A DNA stretch of 64,000 nucleotides from Flavobacterium endophyticum (GTDB lineage: Bacteria; Bacteroidota; Bacteroidia; Flavobacteriales; Flavobacteriaceae), in NCBI RefSeq assembly GCF_003634455.1, contig NZ_RBLC01000001.1, positions 1,561,927 to 1,625,926 of the forward strand, in the 5' to 3' direction. Numbering within the stretch: position 1 is the first letter of the stretch; each line of letters opens with the position of its first letter. The position numbers and the translations under genes are program-made. Shown here piece by piece: positions 52,706 to 61,965 of this stretch. The notes beneath the pieces are model-generated. The model ran no database searches. It worked only from the letters and a program-made list of their open reading frames with translations, and was not told the DNA's origin.

Positions 52706-54397
52706 CTAAAAGTTAAAACTTATTCCGGAATACAAGCCTATAAAATAAGGCTTAAATCCTCCTGCATTTTCGCTGAATGTATTGATTTGGTATTTCAACT
52801 TTGGCTCAACATTCGCTTCAAATGATTTCCAAAATTTATATTTAAATCCAATTCCGATATTAGAGGTAAAAGAAACATCGTTCAAATTCGATGCCTTTCC
52901 TATACTAGTCGTCATACCAGGCGATACTACAGACAGGCTGTTTTCGTTTAAGAACAGCGTACTCATTCCCCCGATTAACTCTATTCCAAATTTGCTATCT
53001 ATAAGTTTATACGAAAGTTCTACAGGAACTTCCACATAGCCCATCGTTTGGTTTAGATGTCCGGCTTTTTTTCCAGGAACATCATCAAATGAGACCAAGT
53101 TCGTGGCCGTATTGTCTTCTACAATTATAACTATGGCAGAAGAACTTTCTTGGATGTTGCTAGAAGCCATAATACCTCTAGAATTAACATCCGACAAGCC
53201 TGCATAATACACAATATCATTTGTATTATAACCCAAAGTTAATTTGTTGATTCCGCCACGGACAGACCATTTTTTGTTTAATGCATAATTAACGCCTACG
53301 CCAAAACTAAGGTTCTTGTCGTAGCTTTTATTATTATCTGCAAATTGCTGGGCGATAGGGGAACCGTTGGAAGCAGAGCTAAAATAAATAGGGGCTACGT
53401 TGGACGTAATTTGCCACCTATTTACTTTAGTTTCTGTAACCGCTTGTTGTTTTTTTTCTTTTTCTTTTAGCAATTCTTCCAGCGGATTAGGTTCGACAGT
53501 AGCAACAGCTGCCGAATCTTTTTTTTGTTTCTCGAAAGCGTCAGTATTAAAAGCAATTCGAGAAGTGTTATTTTGATTTTTATCGATCAGATTTTTGTTT
53601 TGTATGGTCTTGTCATTTTTCTGAACGTTGTCATTTTGTTTTTTTTCAACTGAAGCAAGCTGCTTTTCGTTTCCGTTCAGATTTTCTTGATTGGCTAAAG
53701 CTTTGTTTTTATTACTTGCATTCTCATTAAGTAGTTTTTCAGAACTATTTTCTTTATTTCCAGAATTTGCGATAGTGCTCGTATTATCACCTTGAGTATT
53801 CTTTTTATTAACAGTTTCTTGATTGGCAAGGCCTGTATTGTTGTCTTTTAAGGTCTGATTTTTAAAATTACTTATGCTTTTATTAGTCCTGTTTTTTATG
53901 ATATTGTCCTTTTTTGCATTGTTGCTGTCGGTATTATCTTGGGTAGCAACTGCTTTGTTTTTTACATAGTTTCTTTCTAATGCATTAGACTTGTCAGGTC
54001 TGTTTTGTGTTGCATTTGTACCTTCTGATTCGTTTTTTGATGATGTATTTTTTTCTAAATCCGTATTTTCAGCCTCAGTAACAACTTCGTTGCTTTTTAC
54101 AGGGCTTTTCATAGGAACTAATTCGTTTGTCCCGCCATTATTTGAATTGTTTTTTTCTTGATTTACAACTCCGTTATCAGTTTCCGAAGAATTGTTGATT
54201 AATCCATCTCCGATTACGAATCCGATAAGCAATATTGCGGCAACACCCGAAAGCCTAAACCATAATGGAATGACTCTTCTCTTCTTTTTCTTCCTAAGTT
54301 CGGCTTCTATATTGTCCCAGACTGCAGGCGAAGGTGTCGCTTCAAAGTCCTTGAACTTTTCTTGAAAAAGCCGTTCTAAATTTTTTTTCTCACTCAT
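52706..54397 (-). CDS. Membrane-anchored protein with disordered linker and outer-membrane beta-barrel domain; probable anti-sigma partner
   Basis: A 563-residue protein coupled to the ECF sigma gene by a four-base overlap. Residues 1-40 form a cytoplasmic segment (LERLFQEKFKDFEATPSPAVWDNIEAEL) like the short anti-sigma domains of Bacteroidota. A membrane helix lies at about 45-63. A very long Asn/Lys/Gln/Ser-rich low-complexity region runs from about 70 to 300. The last 240 residues look like an outer-membrane beta-barrel ending in a terminal Phe (YSGISFNF). If correct, one chain spans both membranes and could transmit outer-membrane signals to the sigma factor. Confidence 0.72.
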   Translation of the reverse strand: MSEKKNLERLFQEKFKDFEATPSPAVWDNIEAELRKKKKRRVIPLWFRLSGVAAILLIGFVIGDGLINNSSETDNGVVNQEKNNSNNGGTNELVPMKSPVKSNEVVTEAENTDLEKNTSSKNESEGTNATQNRPDKSNALERNYVKNKAVATQDNTDSNNAKKDNIIKNRTNKSISNFKNQTLKDNNTGLANQETVNKKNTQGDNTSTIANSGNKENSSEKLLNENASNKNKALANQENLNGNEKQLASVEKKQNDNVQKNDKTIQNKNLIDKNQNNTSRIAFNTDAFEKQKKDSAAVATVEPNPLEELLKEKEKKQQAVTETKVNRWQITSNVAPIYFSSASNGSPIAQQFADNNKSYDKNLSFGVGVNYALNKKWSVRGGINKLTLGYNTNDIVYYAGLSDVNSRGIMASSNIQESSSAIVIIVEDNTATNLVSFDDVPGKKAGHLNQTMGYVEVPVELSYKLIDSKFGIELIGGMSTLFLNENSLSVVSPGMTTSIGKASNLNDVSFTSNIGIGFKYKFWKSFEANVEPKLKYQINTFSENAGGFKPYFIGLYSGISFNF

Positions 54398-54939
54398 TTT
54401 GCTGCTGTATAATTTCCGTTTCGGGCCTGAGCTTCTATTTTTTCTTTTAAAATCATTTTTGCACGTGCAAGATTTGATTTTGTTGTTCCTGTTGTGATGT
54501 CAAGCATATCGGCAATTTCTTTATGCGAATAGCCGTCCATTACATACAAGTTAAAAACCAATCGGTACCGGTCGGGTAATTCTTGAATAATTTTCATTAA
54601 AAATTCAAGTGTCACATTTTCATCATCAATCTCAACTTCTGCTTCATCAGGAATAGTATCATTTACGATTTCAAAAACAGAACTGCCTCGATATTTTTGC
54701 AGGATATTGTTCACCATTACTCTTTTTGCCCAGCCTTCAAAAGAACCCTTGAAATTAAATTGTCCTATCTTGCTGAAGATAATCAGGAACCCATCCTGGA
54801 GATTATCTTCGGCTTCCACATAATTTCGCGAATACTTCAAGCAGACACTGAACAATTTAGGAGAGAGCAACTTATATAATTGTTCTTGAGCTTTTGTATC
54901 ATTATCTCTGCAATCGTATATGAGTTGTTCTAAACCCAA
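54394..54939 (-). CDS. ECF-type RNA polymerase sigma factor
   Basis: A 181-residue sigma-70 family protein with region 2 (YSRNYVEAEDNLQDGFLIIFSKIGQF, -10 recognition and melting) and region 4 (LPDRYRLVFNLYVMDGYSHKEIADML, -35 recognition). No N-terminal regions 1 or 3 are present. It sits 23 bases after a lipoprotein gene and overlaps the beta-barrel partner. The three probably form one stress-response operon. Confidence 0.93.
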   Translation of the reverse strand: MGLEQLIYDCRDNDTKAQEQLYKLLSPKLFSVCLKYSRNYVEAEDNLQDGFLIIFSKIGQFNFKGSFEGWAKRVMVNNILQKYRGSSVFEIVNDTIPDEAEVEIDDENVTLEFLMKIIQELPDRYRLVFNLYVMDGYSHKEIADMLDITTGTTKSNLARAKMILKEKIEAQARNGNYTAAK

Positions 54940-54962
54940 AGTTTTCCTGTATAAATTAAAAA

Positions 54963-55391
54963 TTATTGTTGAACTACTGGTACTTCATACTCCAAGAAAC
55001 GGTTATTTCCATATTGATCTTTTCCTTGATAAAATTTGAAAACGTAAGAACCGGTGCTTGTTGGCAAGAAATCAAATGAAGCCTCAACAGGTTCTTCATC
55101 TAATTCAGTACAAGAATCACTGTGCATAACGCTTGTCTGTACCGCTATTGTTCTAACATTTGAATCTCTTTCATAATAAAAGCCTTCAAAAAAATGACAG
55201 CTTGTAGGTCTTTTATAATACACTTTTATGGTATACGTCTGTCCCAAGACAAAACTTTCAGGAAATACTGCGCTTTCTGTAGGAATCAGTTCAAAGTGGT
55301 AATTAACGTTGTCATCGTCGCCTAATTCGCAGGAACTAAAGACAGTGACAGCGATAATTGCCAGAAATAAAATTGAAATTAACTTTTTCAT
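54963..55391 (-). CDS. Hypothetical lipoprotein upstream of the sigma factor
   Basis: A 142-residue lipoprotein with lipobox VFSSCEL (Cys21), followed by an Asp-rich stretch and an Ig-like beta domain (LGQTYTIKVYYKRPTSC... GSYVFKFYQGKDQYG). I do not recognise a specific family. It is likely the first gene of the sigma-factor operon and may be a surface or periplasmic sensor component. Confidence 0.78.
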   Translation of the reverse strand: MKKLISILFLAIIAVTVFSSCELGDDDNVNYHFELIPTESAVFPESFVLGQTYTIKVYYKRPTSCHFFEGFYYERDSNVRTIAVQTSVMHSDSCTELDEEPVEASFDFLPTSTGSYVFKFYQGKDQYGNNRFLEYEVPVVQQ

Positions 55392-55460
55392 TTTTTTGTA
55401 TTACTATTTATGCTTTATTGTGTAGATGAAGATTTATGCTAAAGGTTGCGTTTGGATATA

Positions 55461-55486
55461 AAAAAACCCGAAATTTTCGGGTTTTT
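55461..55486 (-). terminator. Terminator of recA
   Basis: A stem AAAAACCCGAAA / TTTCGGGTTTTT with a tiny loop lies just past the recA stop and is nearly symmetric, so it may also stop plus-strand transcripts. Confidence 0.85.
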
Positions 55487-55490
55487 ATTT

Positions 55491-56507
55491 TTAACTATTA
55501 TTTTCTTTAATCAGCGATTTGATTTTCAGCTCTAATTCTTCAGCCAATTCTGGATTGTCTTTGATTAAGGCTTTTACCGCATCTCGACCTTGGCCGAGTT
55601 TGGTGTCGCCATAGCTGAACCAAGAACCTGATTTTTTCACGACTTCAAATTCTACTGCCAGATCTAAAATTTCTCCAGTTTTAGAAACTCCTTCACCATA
55701 CATAATGTCGAATTCTGCTGTCTTGAACGGCGGAGCCACTTTGTTTTTTACGACTTTTACTTTTGTTCTGTTTCCGATTACGTTTTCTCCATCTTTAATC
55801 TGCGAAGATCTTCTGATGTCTAAACGAACCGAAGCATAAAATTTCAAGGCATTACCACCTGTTGTCGTTTCTGGATTTCCGAACATTACACCGATTTTTT
55901 CACGAAGCTGGTTGATGAAGAAAACCGTACAATGCGTTTTGCTGATTGTTCCGGTTAATTTTCTCAAGGCTTGTGACATCAATCTAGCGTGAAGTCCCAT
56001 TTTTGAATCTCCCATTTCGCCTTCAATTTCGCTTTTCGGCGTCAAAGCGGCAACAGAGTCAATTACAACAATATCAATTGCGCCAGAACGGATTAAGTTT
56101 TCTGCAATTTCTAAAGCTTGCTCTCCGTTGTCTGGTTGTGAAATGATAAGATTTTCTACATCTACGCCTAATTTTTCTGCATAACTTCTGTCAAAAGCAT
56201 GTTCCGCATCAATAAAAGCAGCAATACCGCCAGCCTTTTGAGCTTCAGCAATCGCATGCAAAGTTAATGTGGTCTTACCCGAAGATTCAGGTCCGTAAAT
56301 TTCAATAATTCTTCCTTTTGGATATCCATTCACTCCAAGAGCTAAATCCAATCCTAAAGATCCGGATGAAATCGTTTCTACTTCTTCAACAGCACGGTCA
56401 CCCAGCTTCATTACGGTACCTTTACCGTAGGTCTTATCTAATTTATCAAGCGTTAGTTGCAACGCTTTCAATTTGGCTTCTTTCTCTGAACTCATTTTTT
56501 CTTTCAT
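55491..56507 (-). CDS. recA: Recombinase RecA
   Basis: A 338-residue RecA of normal length. Walker [10 protein letters not shown] is at 72-80, [19 protein letters not shown] covers Walker B and loop 1, and [21 protein letters not shown] is the loop 2 region. It catalyses strand exchange and homologous recombination. ATG at 56507 or 56495 could be the start. No clear -7 element is visible, and the SOS box of this group is unknown to me. Confidence 0.98.
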   Translation of the reverse strand: MKEKMSSEKEAKLKALQLTLDKLDKTYGKGTVMKLGDRAVEEVETISSGSLGLDLALGVNGYPKGRIIEIYGPESSGKTTLTLHAIAEAQKAGGIAAFIDAEHAFDRSYAEKLGVDVENLIISQPDNGEQALEIAENLIRSGAIDIVVIDSVAALTPKSEIEGEMGDSKMGLHARLMSQALRKLTGTISKTHCTVFFINQLREKIGVMFGNPETTTGGNALKFYASVRLDIRRSSQIKDGENVIGNRTKVKVVKNKVAPPFKTAEFDIMYGEGVSKTGEILDLAVEFEVVKKSGSWFSYGDTKLGQGRDAVKALIKDNPELAEELELKIKSLIKENNS

Positions 56508-56620
56508 TTATAATTGGCACTTATTTTTCGTAAAAATAGTTCTTTTTTTCTACGTAGCAAGCGTTATTTTTTGATACAATTTTGCTATTTCTCAATTAAA
56601 ATAAACAAAAATATAATTAG

Positions 56621-56628
56621 TACTTTTG
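56621..56628 (+). promoter_or_regulatory. -7 promoter element (TACTTTTG)
   Basis: TACTTTTG lies 18 bases before the ATG of the second PlsC gene at 56647. Confidence 0.6.
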
Positions 56629-56646
56629 CGGTGAATTATAATAACT

Positions 56647-57381
56647 ATGGAGAAACTTATTTCATACCCAATTTCGGCAGTATACTATCTGTTTTTTGGA
56701 TTGTTTTTAGTGATTTTTCATCCCATCCAGTGGATTTGTTTTAATGTGTTTGGGTATCAGGCGCATAAAAAAAGTGTCGATTACCTAAATTTATGCTTAT
56801 TAAGGACAACGCATCTTCTGGGAACAACGTATAAAGTTGAAGGAAGAGAATTGGTTCCTAAAGGAGTTCCCGTAATTTTTGTCGCCAACCACCAAAGCAT
56901 GTACGATATAGTTGCCATCATTTGGTTCTTCAGGAAATCGCATCCGAAATTTGTTAGCAAAAAAGAATTAGGCAAAGGAATTCCAAGCGTTTCTTACAAT
57001 TTAAGACATGGAGGTTCCGTTTTAATAGATAGAAAAGATCCAAAACAAGCTGTACCAACAATCAAAGGCTTGGCGGAATATATTGAAAAACACAATCGTG
57101 CAGCAGTCATTTTTCCGGAAGGAACCCGAAGCAAAGACGGAAATCCTAAAGAATTCGCCCAGACGGGATTGAAAATTTTATGCAAGAATGCACCATCGGC
57201 AGTTGTAGTTCCGATAACCATAAACAATTCTTGGAAAATTGTTAAATATGGCTTTTTTCCTGTAGGTTTAGGAAATCGCCTTACCTTTACCGCTCATAAG
57301 CCAATTTCAGTGGCACAAGTTCCTTTTGATGAATTGATGAAAGAGACAGAAAAAGCTGTAGTTGAAGGAATAAAAAATTAA
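56647..57381 (+). CDS. Lysophospholipid acyltransferase, PlsC family
   Basis: A 244-residue acyltransferase with NH2-terminal hydrophobic segments. Catalytic ANHQSMYDIV (NHxxxxD) lies near residue 79, and IFPEGTRSKDGNPKEF near 157 is the acceptor motif. It acylates lysophosphatidate to phosphatidate. It is followed four bases later by an acyl-ACP desaturase gene, so synthesis and desaturation of membrane lipids appear coordinated. Confidence 0.9.
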   Translation: MEKLISYPISAVYYLFFGLFLVIFHPIQWICFNVFGYQAHKKSVDYLNLCLLRTTHLLGTTYKVEGRELVPKGVPVIFVANHQSMYDIVAIIWFFRKSHPKFVSKKELGKGIPSVSYNLRHGGSVLIDRKDPKQAVPTIKGLAEYIEKHNRAAVIFPEGTRSKDGNPKEFAQTGLKILCKNAPSAVVVPITINNSWKIVKYGFFPVGLGNRLTFTAHKPISVAQVPFDELMKETEKAVVEGIKN

Positions 57382-57385
57382 AATT

Positions 57386-58381
57386 ATGTCTATAAAAAAC
57401 ATTCGTCTAGAAGTAATGCAGTTTCTAGAGAAAAATATTGATACGTTCGTTGATCAATATCTGATTCCTGTGGAGAAGATATGGCAGCCTTCTGACCTTT
57501 TGCCAGATTCTCAAAAAGAAACCTTTTTTGAAGACGTAAAAGAATTAAGAGAGATTGCAAAAGAATTGCCTTATGATTTCTGGGTAGTTTTAGTCGGCGA
57601 TACAATTACTGAAGAAGCGCTTCCAACGTATGAGTCTTGGCTTATGGATGTGGAAGGTGTTAATCAAGTTGATGAGGGTGGAAATGGCTGGTCTAAATGG
57701 GTCAGAAATTGGACCGGAGAAGAAAATCGTCATGGAGACCTTTTGAACAAATACCTTTATCTCTCAGGTCGTGTGAATATGCGCGAGATTGAAATGACTA
57801 CACAGCATCTGATTAATGACGGATTTGATATAGGAACAGGAAGAGACCCGTATAAAAACTTTGTCTATACGAGTTTCCAAGAATTAGCTACGTATGTTTC
57901 ACACAACAGGGTTTCTCAAATTGCAAAGAAATTTGGAGACAACAAATTGTCAAAAATGTGCAAGCTGATTGCGGGTGACGAAATGCGTCACCATCATGCC
58001 TATTCTGAATTTGTAAATAGAATTTTTCAAGTAGACCCGAGCGAAATGATGCTGGCTTTCCAATATATGATGAAGCAGAAAATTGTGATGCCGGCTCATT
58101 TCTTGAGAGAATCGGGTGAAAAGATAAGTACTGCTTTCGAACAATTTTCAGATTCAGCACAAAGAATCGGAGTGTATACAGCTACCGATTATATTGAAAT
58201 CATGCAGAAATTGATGGACAAATGGGAAATCGGTAAAATTTCAGGATTGACTGATGAAGCCGAAAAAGCCAGAGATTTCTTGATGAAACTTCCGGCAAGG
58301 ATGGCCAAGATTTCAGAACGATTAGTAATTCCTGCAGAATCCCACATTTTTAAGTGGGTAGAACCTGCAACATTAAAATAA
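57386..58381 (+). CDS. Acyl-ACP desaturase (ferritin-like di-iron)
   Basis: A 331-residue soluble desaturase of the plant stearoyl-ACP type. The iron ligands are in EENRHG (Glu113, His116), YTSFQELATY (Glu166) and DEMRHHH (Glu199, His202), with a first Glu near 77. These are the two ExxH motifs of the family. It introduces a cis double bond into acyl-ACP using oxygen and ferredoxin. It is cotranscribed with the PlsC-like gene. Confidence 0.93.
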   Translation: MSIKNIRLEVMQFLEKNIDTFVDQYLIPVEKIWQPSDLLPDSQKETFFEDVKELREIAKELPYDFWVVLVGDTITEEALPTYESWLMDVEGVNQVDEGGNGWSKWVRNWTGEENRHGDLLNKYLYLSGRVNMREIEMTTQHLINDGFDIGTGRDPYKNFVYTSFQELATYVSHNRVSQIAKKFGDNKLSKMCKLIAGDEMRHHHAYSEFVNRIFQVDPSEMMLAFQYMMKQKIVMPAHFLRESGEKISTAFEQFSDSAQRIGVYTATDYIEIMQKLMDKWEIGKISGLTDEAEKARDFLMKLPARMAKISERLVIPAESHIFKWVEPATLK

Positions 58382-58387
58382 TAATCG

Positions 58388-58418
58388 AATCCTTTCTTCA
58401 CAGAGAGGATTTTTTTTC
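58388..58418 (+). terminator. Probable terminator or attenuator after the desaturase
   Basis: Arms AATCCTTTC and GAGAGGATT (one mismatch) are followed by eight T residues, 12 bases before the next ATG at 58430. Confidence 0.65.
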
Positions 58419-58429
58419 TCAAATAAATT

Positions 58430-59080
58430 ATGGACAAGATACTAATAGAAAAGACGATTGCTTTCGTAAAAGAAAAACTTAAAGATGCCGAAGGCGGACA
58501 CGACTGGTTTCACATCGAAAGAGTCTATAACAATGCGTTGAATATTGCTCAGTATGAAAATTGCGATAATACTATTGTTGCCTTAGGAGCTTTGCTGCAC
58601 GATATTGCCGATAGCAAATTTCATGATGGAGATGAAACCGTTGGCCCGAAATTGGCTTGGGAGTTTCTTGAAAAGCAAAACGTTTCTGAAGATACAATCA
58701 TCCACGTAGTAAACATCATCGAAAATATTTCTTTTAAGGGAGGAAATTTTGAACGCAAGTTTTCTTCCATTGAACTCGATGTCGTGCAAGATGCCGATCG
58801 TTTGGATGCGATTGGAGCGATTGGTATTGCCAGGACTTTTAATTATGGTGGATTTAAAAACAGGCCGCTTTACAATCCGGAAATTGCTCCTAACCTGAAC
58901 ATGAGCAAAGAGGAATATAAAAATTCCGTTTCACCAACAATCAATCATTTTTATGAGAAATTGCTGTTGCTGAAAGACAAGATGAATACCAAAACAGGAA
59001 AATCGATAGCAGAGGAAAGACATGCCTATATGGAGAAATTCCTAGAACAGTTTTTTGCAGAATGCGAAGGAAAGAGATAA
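58430..59080 (+). CDS. HD domain phosphohydrolase
   Basis: A 216-residue metal-dependent phosphohydrolase. His28 in GGHDWFHIERV, the HD pair His57-Asp58 in LLHDIADSKF, and the distal Asp in QDADRLDAIGAIGIAR give the classic HD set. The substrate is unknown; nucleotides or phosphate esters are typical. A terminator follows. Confidence 0.88.
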   Translation: MDKILIEKTIAFVKEKLKDAEGGHDWFHIERVYNNALNIAQYENCDNTIVALGALLHDIADSKFHDGDETVGPKLAWEFLEKQNVSEDTIIHVVNIIENISFKGGNFERKFSSIELDVVQDADRLDAIGAIGIARTFNYGGFKNRPLYNPEIAPNLNMSKEEYKNSVSPTINHFYEKLLLLKDKMNTKTGKSIAEERHAYMEKFLEQFFAECEGKR

Positions 59081-59081
59081 T

Positions 59082-59112
59082 AAAAAGCCAGAATTTATAT
59101 TCTGGCTTTTTT
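59082..59112. terminator. Bidirectional terminator
   Basis: Stem AAAAGCCAGAAT / ATTCTGGCTTTT with a five-base loop and T-run lies between the convergent HD and enoyl-CoA hydratase genes. Confidence 0.88.
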
Positions 59113-59118
59113 GTTTTA

Positions 59119-59901
59119 TTATTTTCCAGTAAAGACCGGCTTTCTTTTTTCTAAGAAAGCACCTGTTCCTTCTTTAAAATCTTCAGTTCCAAAAGCATCA
59201 CCAAAGTTTTTGATTTCGACAGCATAGCCGTCGACACCGTCTTTGAAATTGGCATTGATTGCCTCGATTGCCATTCCGATAGCAACCGGAGAATTTTTCA
59301 TGATTTTCTGCGCTAAAGTAGTTGCCAATTCTACTAATTCAGACTGTGGAACAACGTGATTCACTAATCCTGATGCTTTAGCTTCTTCGGCAGTTAACAT
59401 TCCGGCAGTCATGATTAATTCCATTGCTTTTCCTTTTCCGACTAATTGAGGCAGTCGTTGTGTCCCGCCATACCCTGGAATAACACCAAGAGAAACTTCT
59501 GGCAAGCCCATTTTTGCATTATCAGAAGCAATCCTAAAATGACAGGCCATAGCCAATTCTAGGCCACCACCTAAAGCAAAACCATTAACAGCAGCAATGA
59601 CTGGAGTTTTTAAATTTTCTACAAAATCAAATAAAGACGATTGTCCTTTTGCCGCTAATTCCGCTCCTTCCGAAACCGAAAAGTTGGCAAATTCAGAAAT
59701 ATCAGCTCCAGCAACAAAAGCCTTGTCGCCGCTTCCTGTCAATATAATTACACGTACACTATGATCTTTGTCTAAGGTGTCAAAAGCGGTATGCAGTTCT
59801 TCAATAGTTGCCTTGTTTAAAGCATTTAATTTTGTAGGCCTGTTGATTGTTATCGTGGCGATTCCGTTTTCAGAAGTCGCTAAAATATTTTCGTAATTCA
59901 T
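59119..59901 (-). CDS. Enoyl-CoA hydratase/isomerase family protein
   Basis: A 260-residue crotonase of normal size. The oxyanion-hole segment AFVAGADISEF and GFALGGGLELAMACHF are present. PEVSLGVIPGYGGTQRLP supplies the catalytic Glu typical of hydratases. It acts on enoyl-CoA in beta-oxidation or related routes. No other fatty-acid oxidation genes are in the window. Confidence 0.93.
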   Translation of the reverse strand: MNYENILATSENGIATITINRPTKLNALNKATIEELHTAFDTLDKDHSVRVIILTGSGDKAFVAGADISEFANFSVSEGAELAAKGQSSLFDFVENLKTPVIAAVNGFALGGGLELAMACHFRIASDNAKMGLPEVSLGVIPGYGGTQRLPQLVGKGKAMELIMTAGMLTAEEAKASGLVNHVVPQSELVELATTLAQKIMKNSPVAIGMAIEAINANFKDGVDGYAVEIKNFGDAFGTEDFKEGTGAFLEKRKPVFTGK

Positions 59902-59935
59902 ATCTAAAGGTTGTTTTATTGTTCGTTTCGCAACA

Positions 59936-61408
59936 TTACATTTTGATTATGGGAAGGAAAACACAAAAAACAGTTCCCTTTCCAGAAGCTGTTTCAAAAG
60001 TAATCGTTCCATTATAATTTTCAATGATATTTTTGATGATTCCCAATCCTAAGCCCATGCCGCTGTTTTTGGTCGTAAACTTGGGCTCGAAAATTCGGTT
60101 GAGGTTATCTGTTTCAATGCCTGTCCCGTTGTCTTGGACGCTGATCAGCACTTGATTTTCTTCTTTTTTCACAGAAACAACTACTGATTTTTCTACCTGA
60201 TTTTCTGGAATAGCTTGGATTGCATTTTTCACCAGATTGGTTACGACACGAATCAATTGCGTACGGTCCATAATCGTGATGATTTCTTTTTCTTCACTTC
60301 GAAATTCGATATAATCTTCATTGAAAATATCCAAAGTAAGCTGTACGACATCTACGACATTTAATGTTTCATTCTGCTGCGCAGGCATCGAAGCAAAGTT
60401 TGAAAAGGCTGAGGCTACCGAACTCATCGTATCAATCTGCTGAATCAACGTATTAGAATAGTCCGTCATTTTTTGCTTGACATCAGGGTCGTTCGGGTCA
60501 AATTTTCTTTGAAAACTCTGAACCGTCAATCGCATTGGTGTCAACGGATTTTTGATTTCATGGGCAACTTGCTTAGCCATTTCGCGCCAGGCCTGTTCTC
60601 TTTCGCTTTGGGCTAATTTTGTGGCACTTTCATCCAATTCTTCCACCATCGAATTGTAGGCATGAACGAGCAAGGCAATTTCCTTGCTGCTTTCTTCGAG
60701 CTCAATCTTTTCGTTTTTTTGGTTGAATCGGGTTTCCGTAATCTTGTCGGTAATCGATTTTAGGAATTTGGTAATGTAGCTCGATAAGAAATACGCCAAG
60801 ACAAAAGCCACAATCAACATGATGGAATATACTTGGCCCAAGCTGATTAAAAAGTTTCGCAATTCTCGCTCATAAAATCCGTCATCTGGAATGTACGGAA
60901 GATTCAAGATGCCCAAAGGCTTAAACTTTGTATCCTTGATCTGCGTATACGAAGAGCGAAATTTCATTCCATCGATGCTTTGTACGTCCACATACCTTTT
61001 GTCCATAGAAGATTGCACCAATTTCAAAATATAATTGGGAATCGGAGGTAAGATCGTATCAACAGTAAAAGAAGCCTTAGATGATTTTAGCAGTTTCCCA
61101 TCTAAACTGTAAATATTGATAGCCAAGCTATGAATGTCGGCCAGTTTGTAAATTTCATCCTTGAAAATAAGAGGCAGGTTTTCTGAAGTCAGCGGATAAG
61201 TTGTCGTGCTCAGAATGTAATTGATGTGTTCTTTGACAGCAGTTTCACGACGTTCGAGACGTTCTTCGTGGTATTCTTTTGCCGCGGTCTTAAACTGATA
61301 AACCGAAAGAGAAGCCATCAGAATTGACGAAATCAAGGTCAGGAAAATCATCGAGAGGAAGATTCTGACACGAAGCGACAGGCGTTTTATTTTGATTGGT
61401 TTCAGCAT
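59936..61408 (-). CDS. Sensor histidine kinase, NtrY-like
   Basis: A 490-residue membrane kinase. It has one N-terminal helix, a periplasmic sensor region of about 160 residues, a second helix (about 190-210), a HAMP-like linker, the H-box HEIKNPLTPMRLTVQSF, and the ATPase motifs NAIQAIPEN, VQDNGTGI and GMGLGLGIIKN. NtrY-type kinases respond to envelope or nitrogen signals. No response regulator gene is adjacent, so it is an orphan here. It overlaps hemJ by one base. Confidence 0.92.
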   Translation of the reverse strand: MLKPIKIKRLSLRVRIFLSMIFLTLISSILMASLSVYQFKTAAKEYHEERLERRETAVKEHINYILSTTTYPLTSENLPLIFKDEIYKLADIHSLAINIYSLDGKLLKSSKASFTVDTILPPIPNYILKLVQSSMDKRYVDVQSIDGMKFRSSYTQIKDTKFKPLGILNLPYIPDDGFYERELRNFLISLGQVYSIMLIVAFVLAYFLSSYITKFLKSITDKITETRFNQKNEKIELEESSKEIALLVHAYNSMVEELDESATKLAQSEREQAWREMAKQVAHEIKNPLTPMRLTVQSFQRKFDPNDPDVKQKMTDYSNTLIQQIDTMSSVASAFSNFASMPAQQNETLNVVDVVQLTLDIFNEDYIEFRSEEKEIITIMDRTQLIRVVTNLVKNAIQAIPENQVEKSVVVSVKKEENQVLISVQDNGTGIETDNLNRIFEPKFTTKNSGMGLGLGIIKNIIENYNGTITFETASGKGTVFCVFLPIIKM

Positions 61409-61965
61409 TAAGACTGGTTTCTTTCCCGAATTCTTTTATAAAATTTAAAGCCCAACATGATGATTATGGAGAACAGCATGATTCCGATTACTCCAAAAAT
61501 CCAGTTGACGGCATTTTTCAAAATTACCAAAAAAACTACTGCGAAAAGTATAATTGTCGCACCTTCATTCCAAAGGCGCATAAAATTTGAAGTATGTTTT
61601 ACCTCGTCATTTTGCAATTGCTTGAATATCTGATGGCATTTTAAATGATACAAATACAAAGCAAAAACAAAGCCAAGCTTTACGTGCATCCAAGATTGCT
61701 GCAACCAAAAATTTCCTTGAGGCGTAAAAAACAACATCCAAAAAGCAAAAATACTAGCCAAGACTGCCGATGGCCATGTGATAATGTACCATAAGCGATA
61801 CGTCATGATTTTGTATTGCTTCTGCAGGATTTCTTTCTCTGGAGATGCTTTTTGCGAAGCTTCAATTTGATAGACAAACAAGCGGACAATATAGAACAAT
61901 CCTGCAAACCAAGTGATTACGAAAATCAAATGAAGGGATTTTAAATACTCATAATAATTTTCCAT
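61408..61965 (-). CDS. hemJ: HemJ-type protoporphyrinogen IX oxidase (CopD family)
   Basis: A 185-residue membrane protein with about four to five helices. SLHLIFVITWFAGLFYIVRLFVY at the N-terminus (split here: SLHLIFVITW, FAGLFYIVRL) and a C-terminal LWNEGATI correspond to HemJ. The ferrochelatase gene two places upstream in the same operon supports a heme function: HemJ makes protoporphyrin IX and HemH inserts iron. It overlaps the MATE gene by 17 bases and the kinase gene by one. Confidence 0.75.
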   Translation of the reverse strand: MENYYEYLKSLHLIFVITWFAGLFYIVRLFVYQIEASQKASPEKEILQKQYKIMTYRLWYIITWPSAVLASIFAFWMLFFTPQGNFWLQQSWMHVKLGFVFALYLYHLKCHQIFKQLQNDEVKHTSNFMRLWNEGATIILFAVVFLVILKNAVNWIFGVIGIMLFSIIIMLGFKFYKRIRERNQS

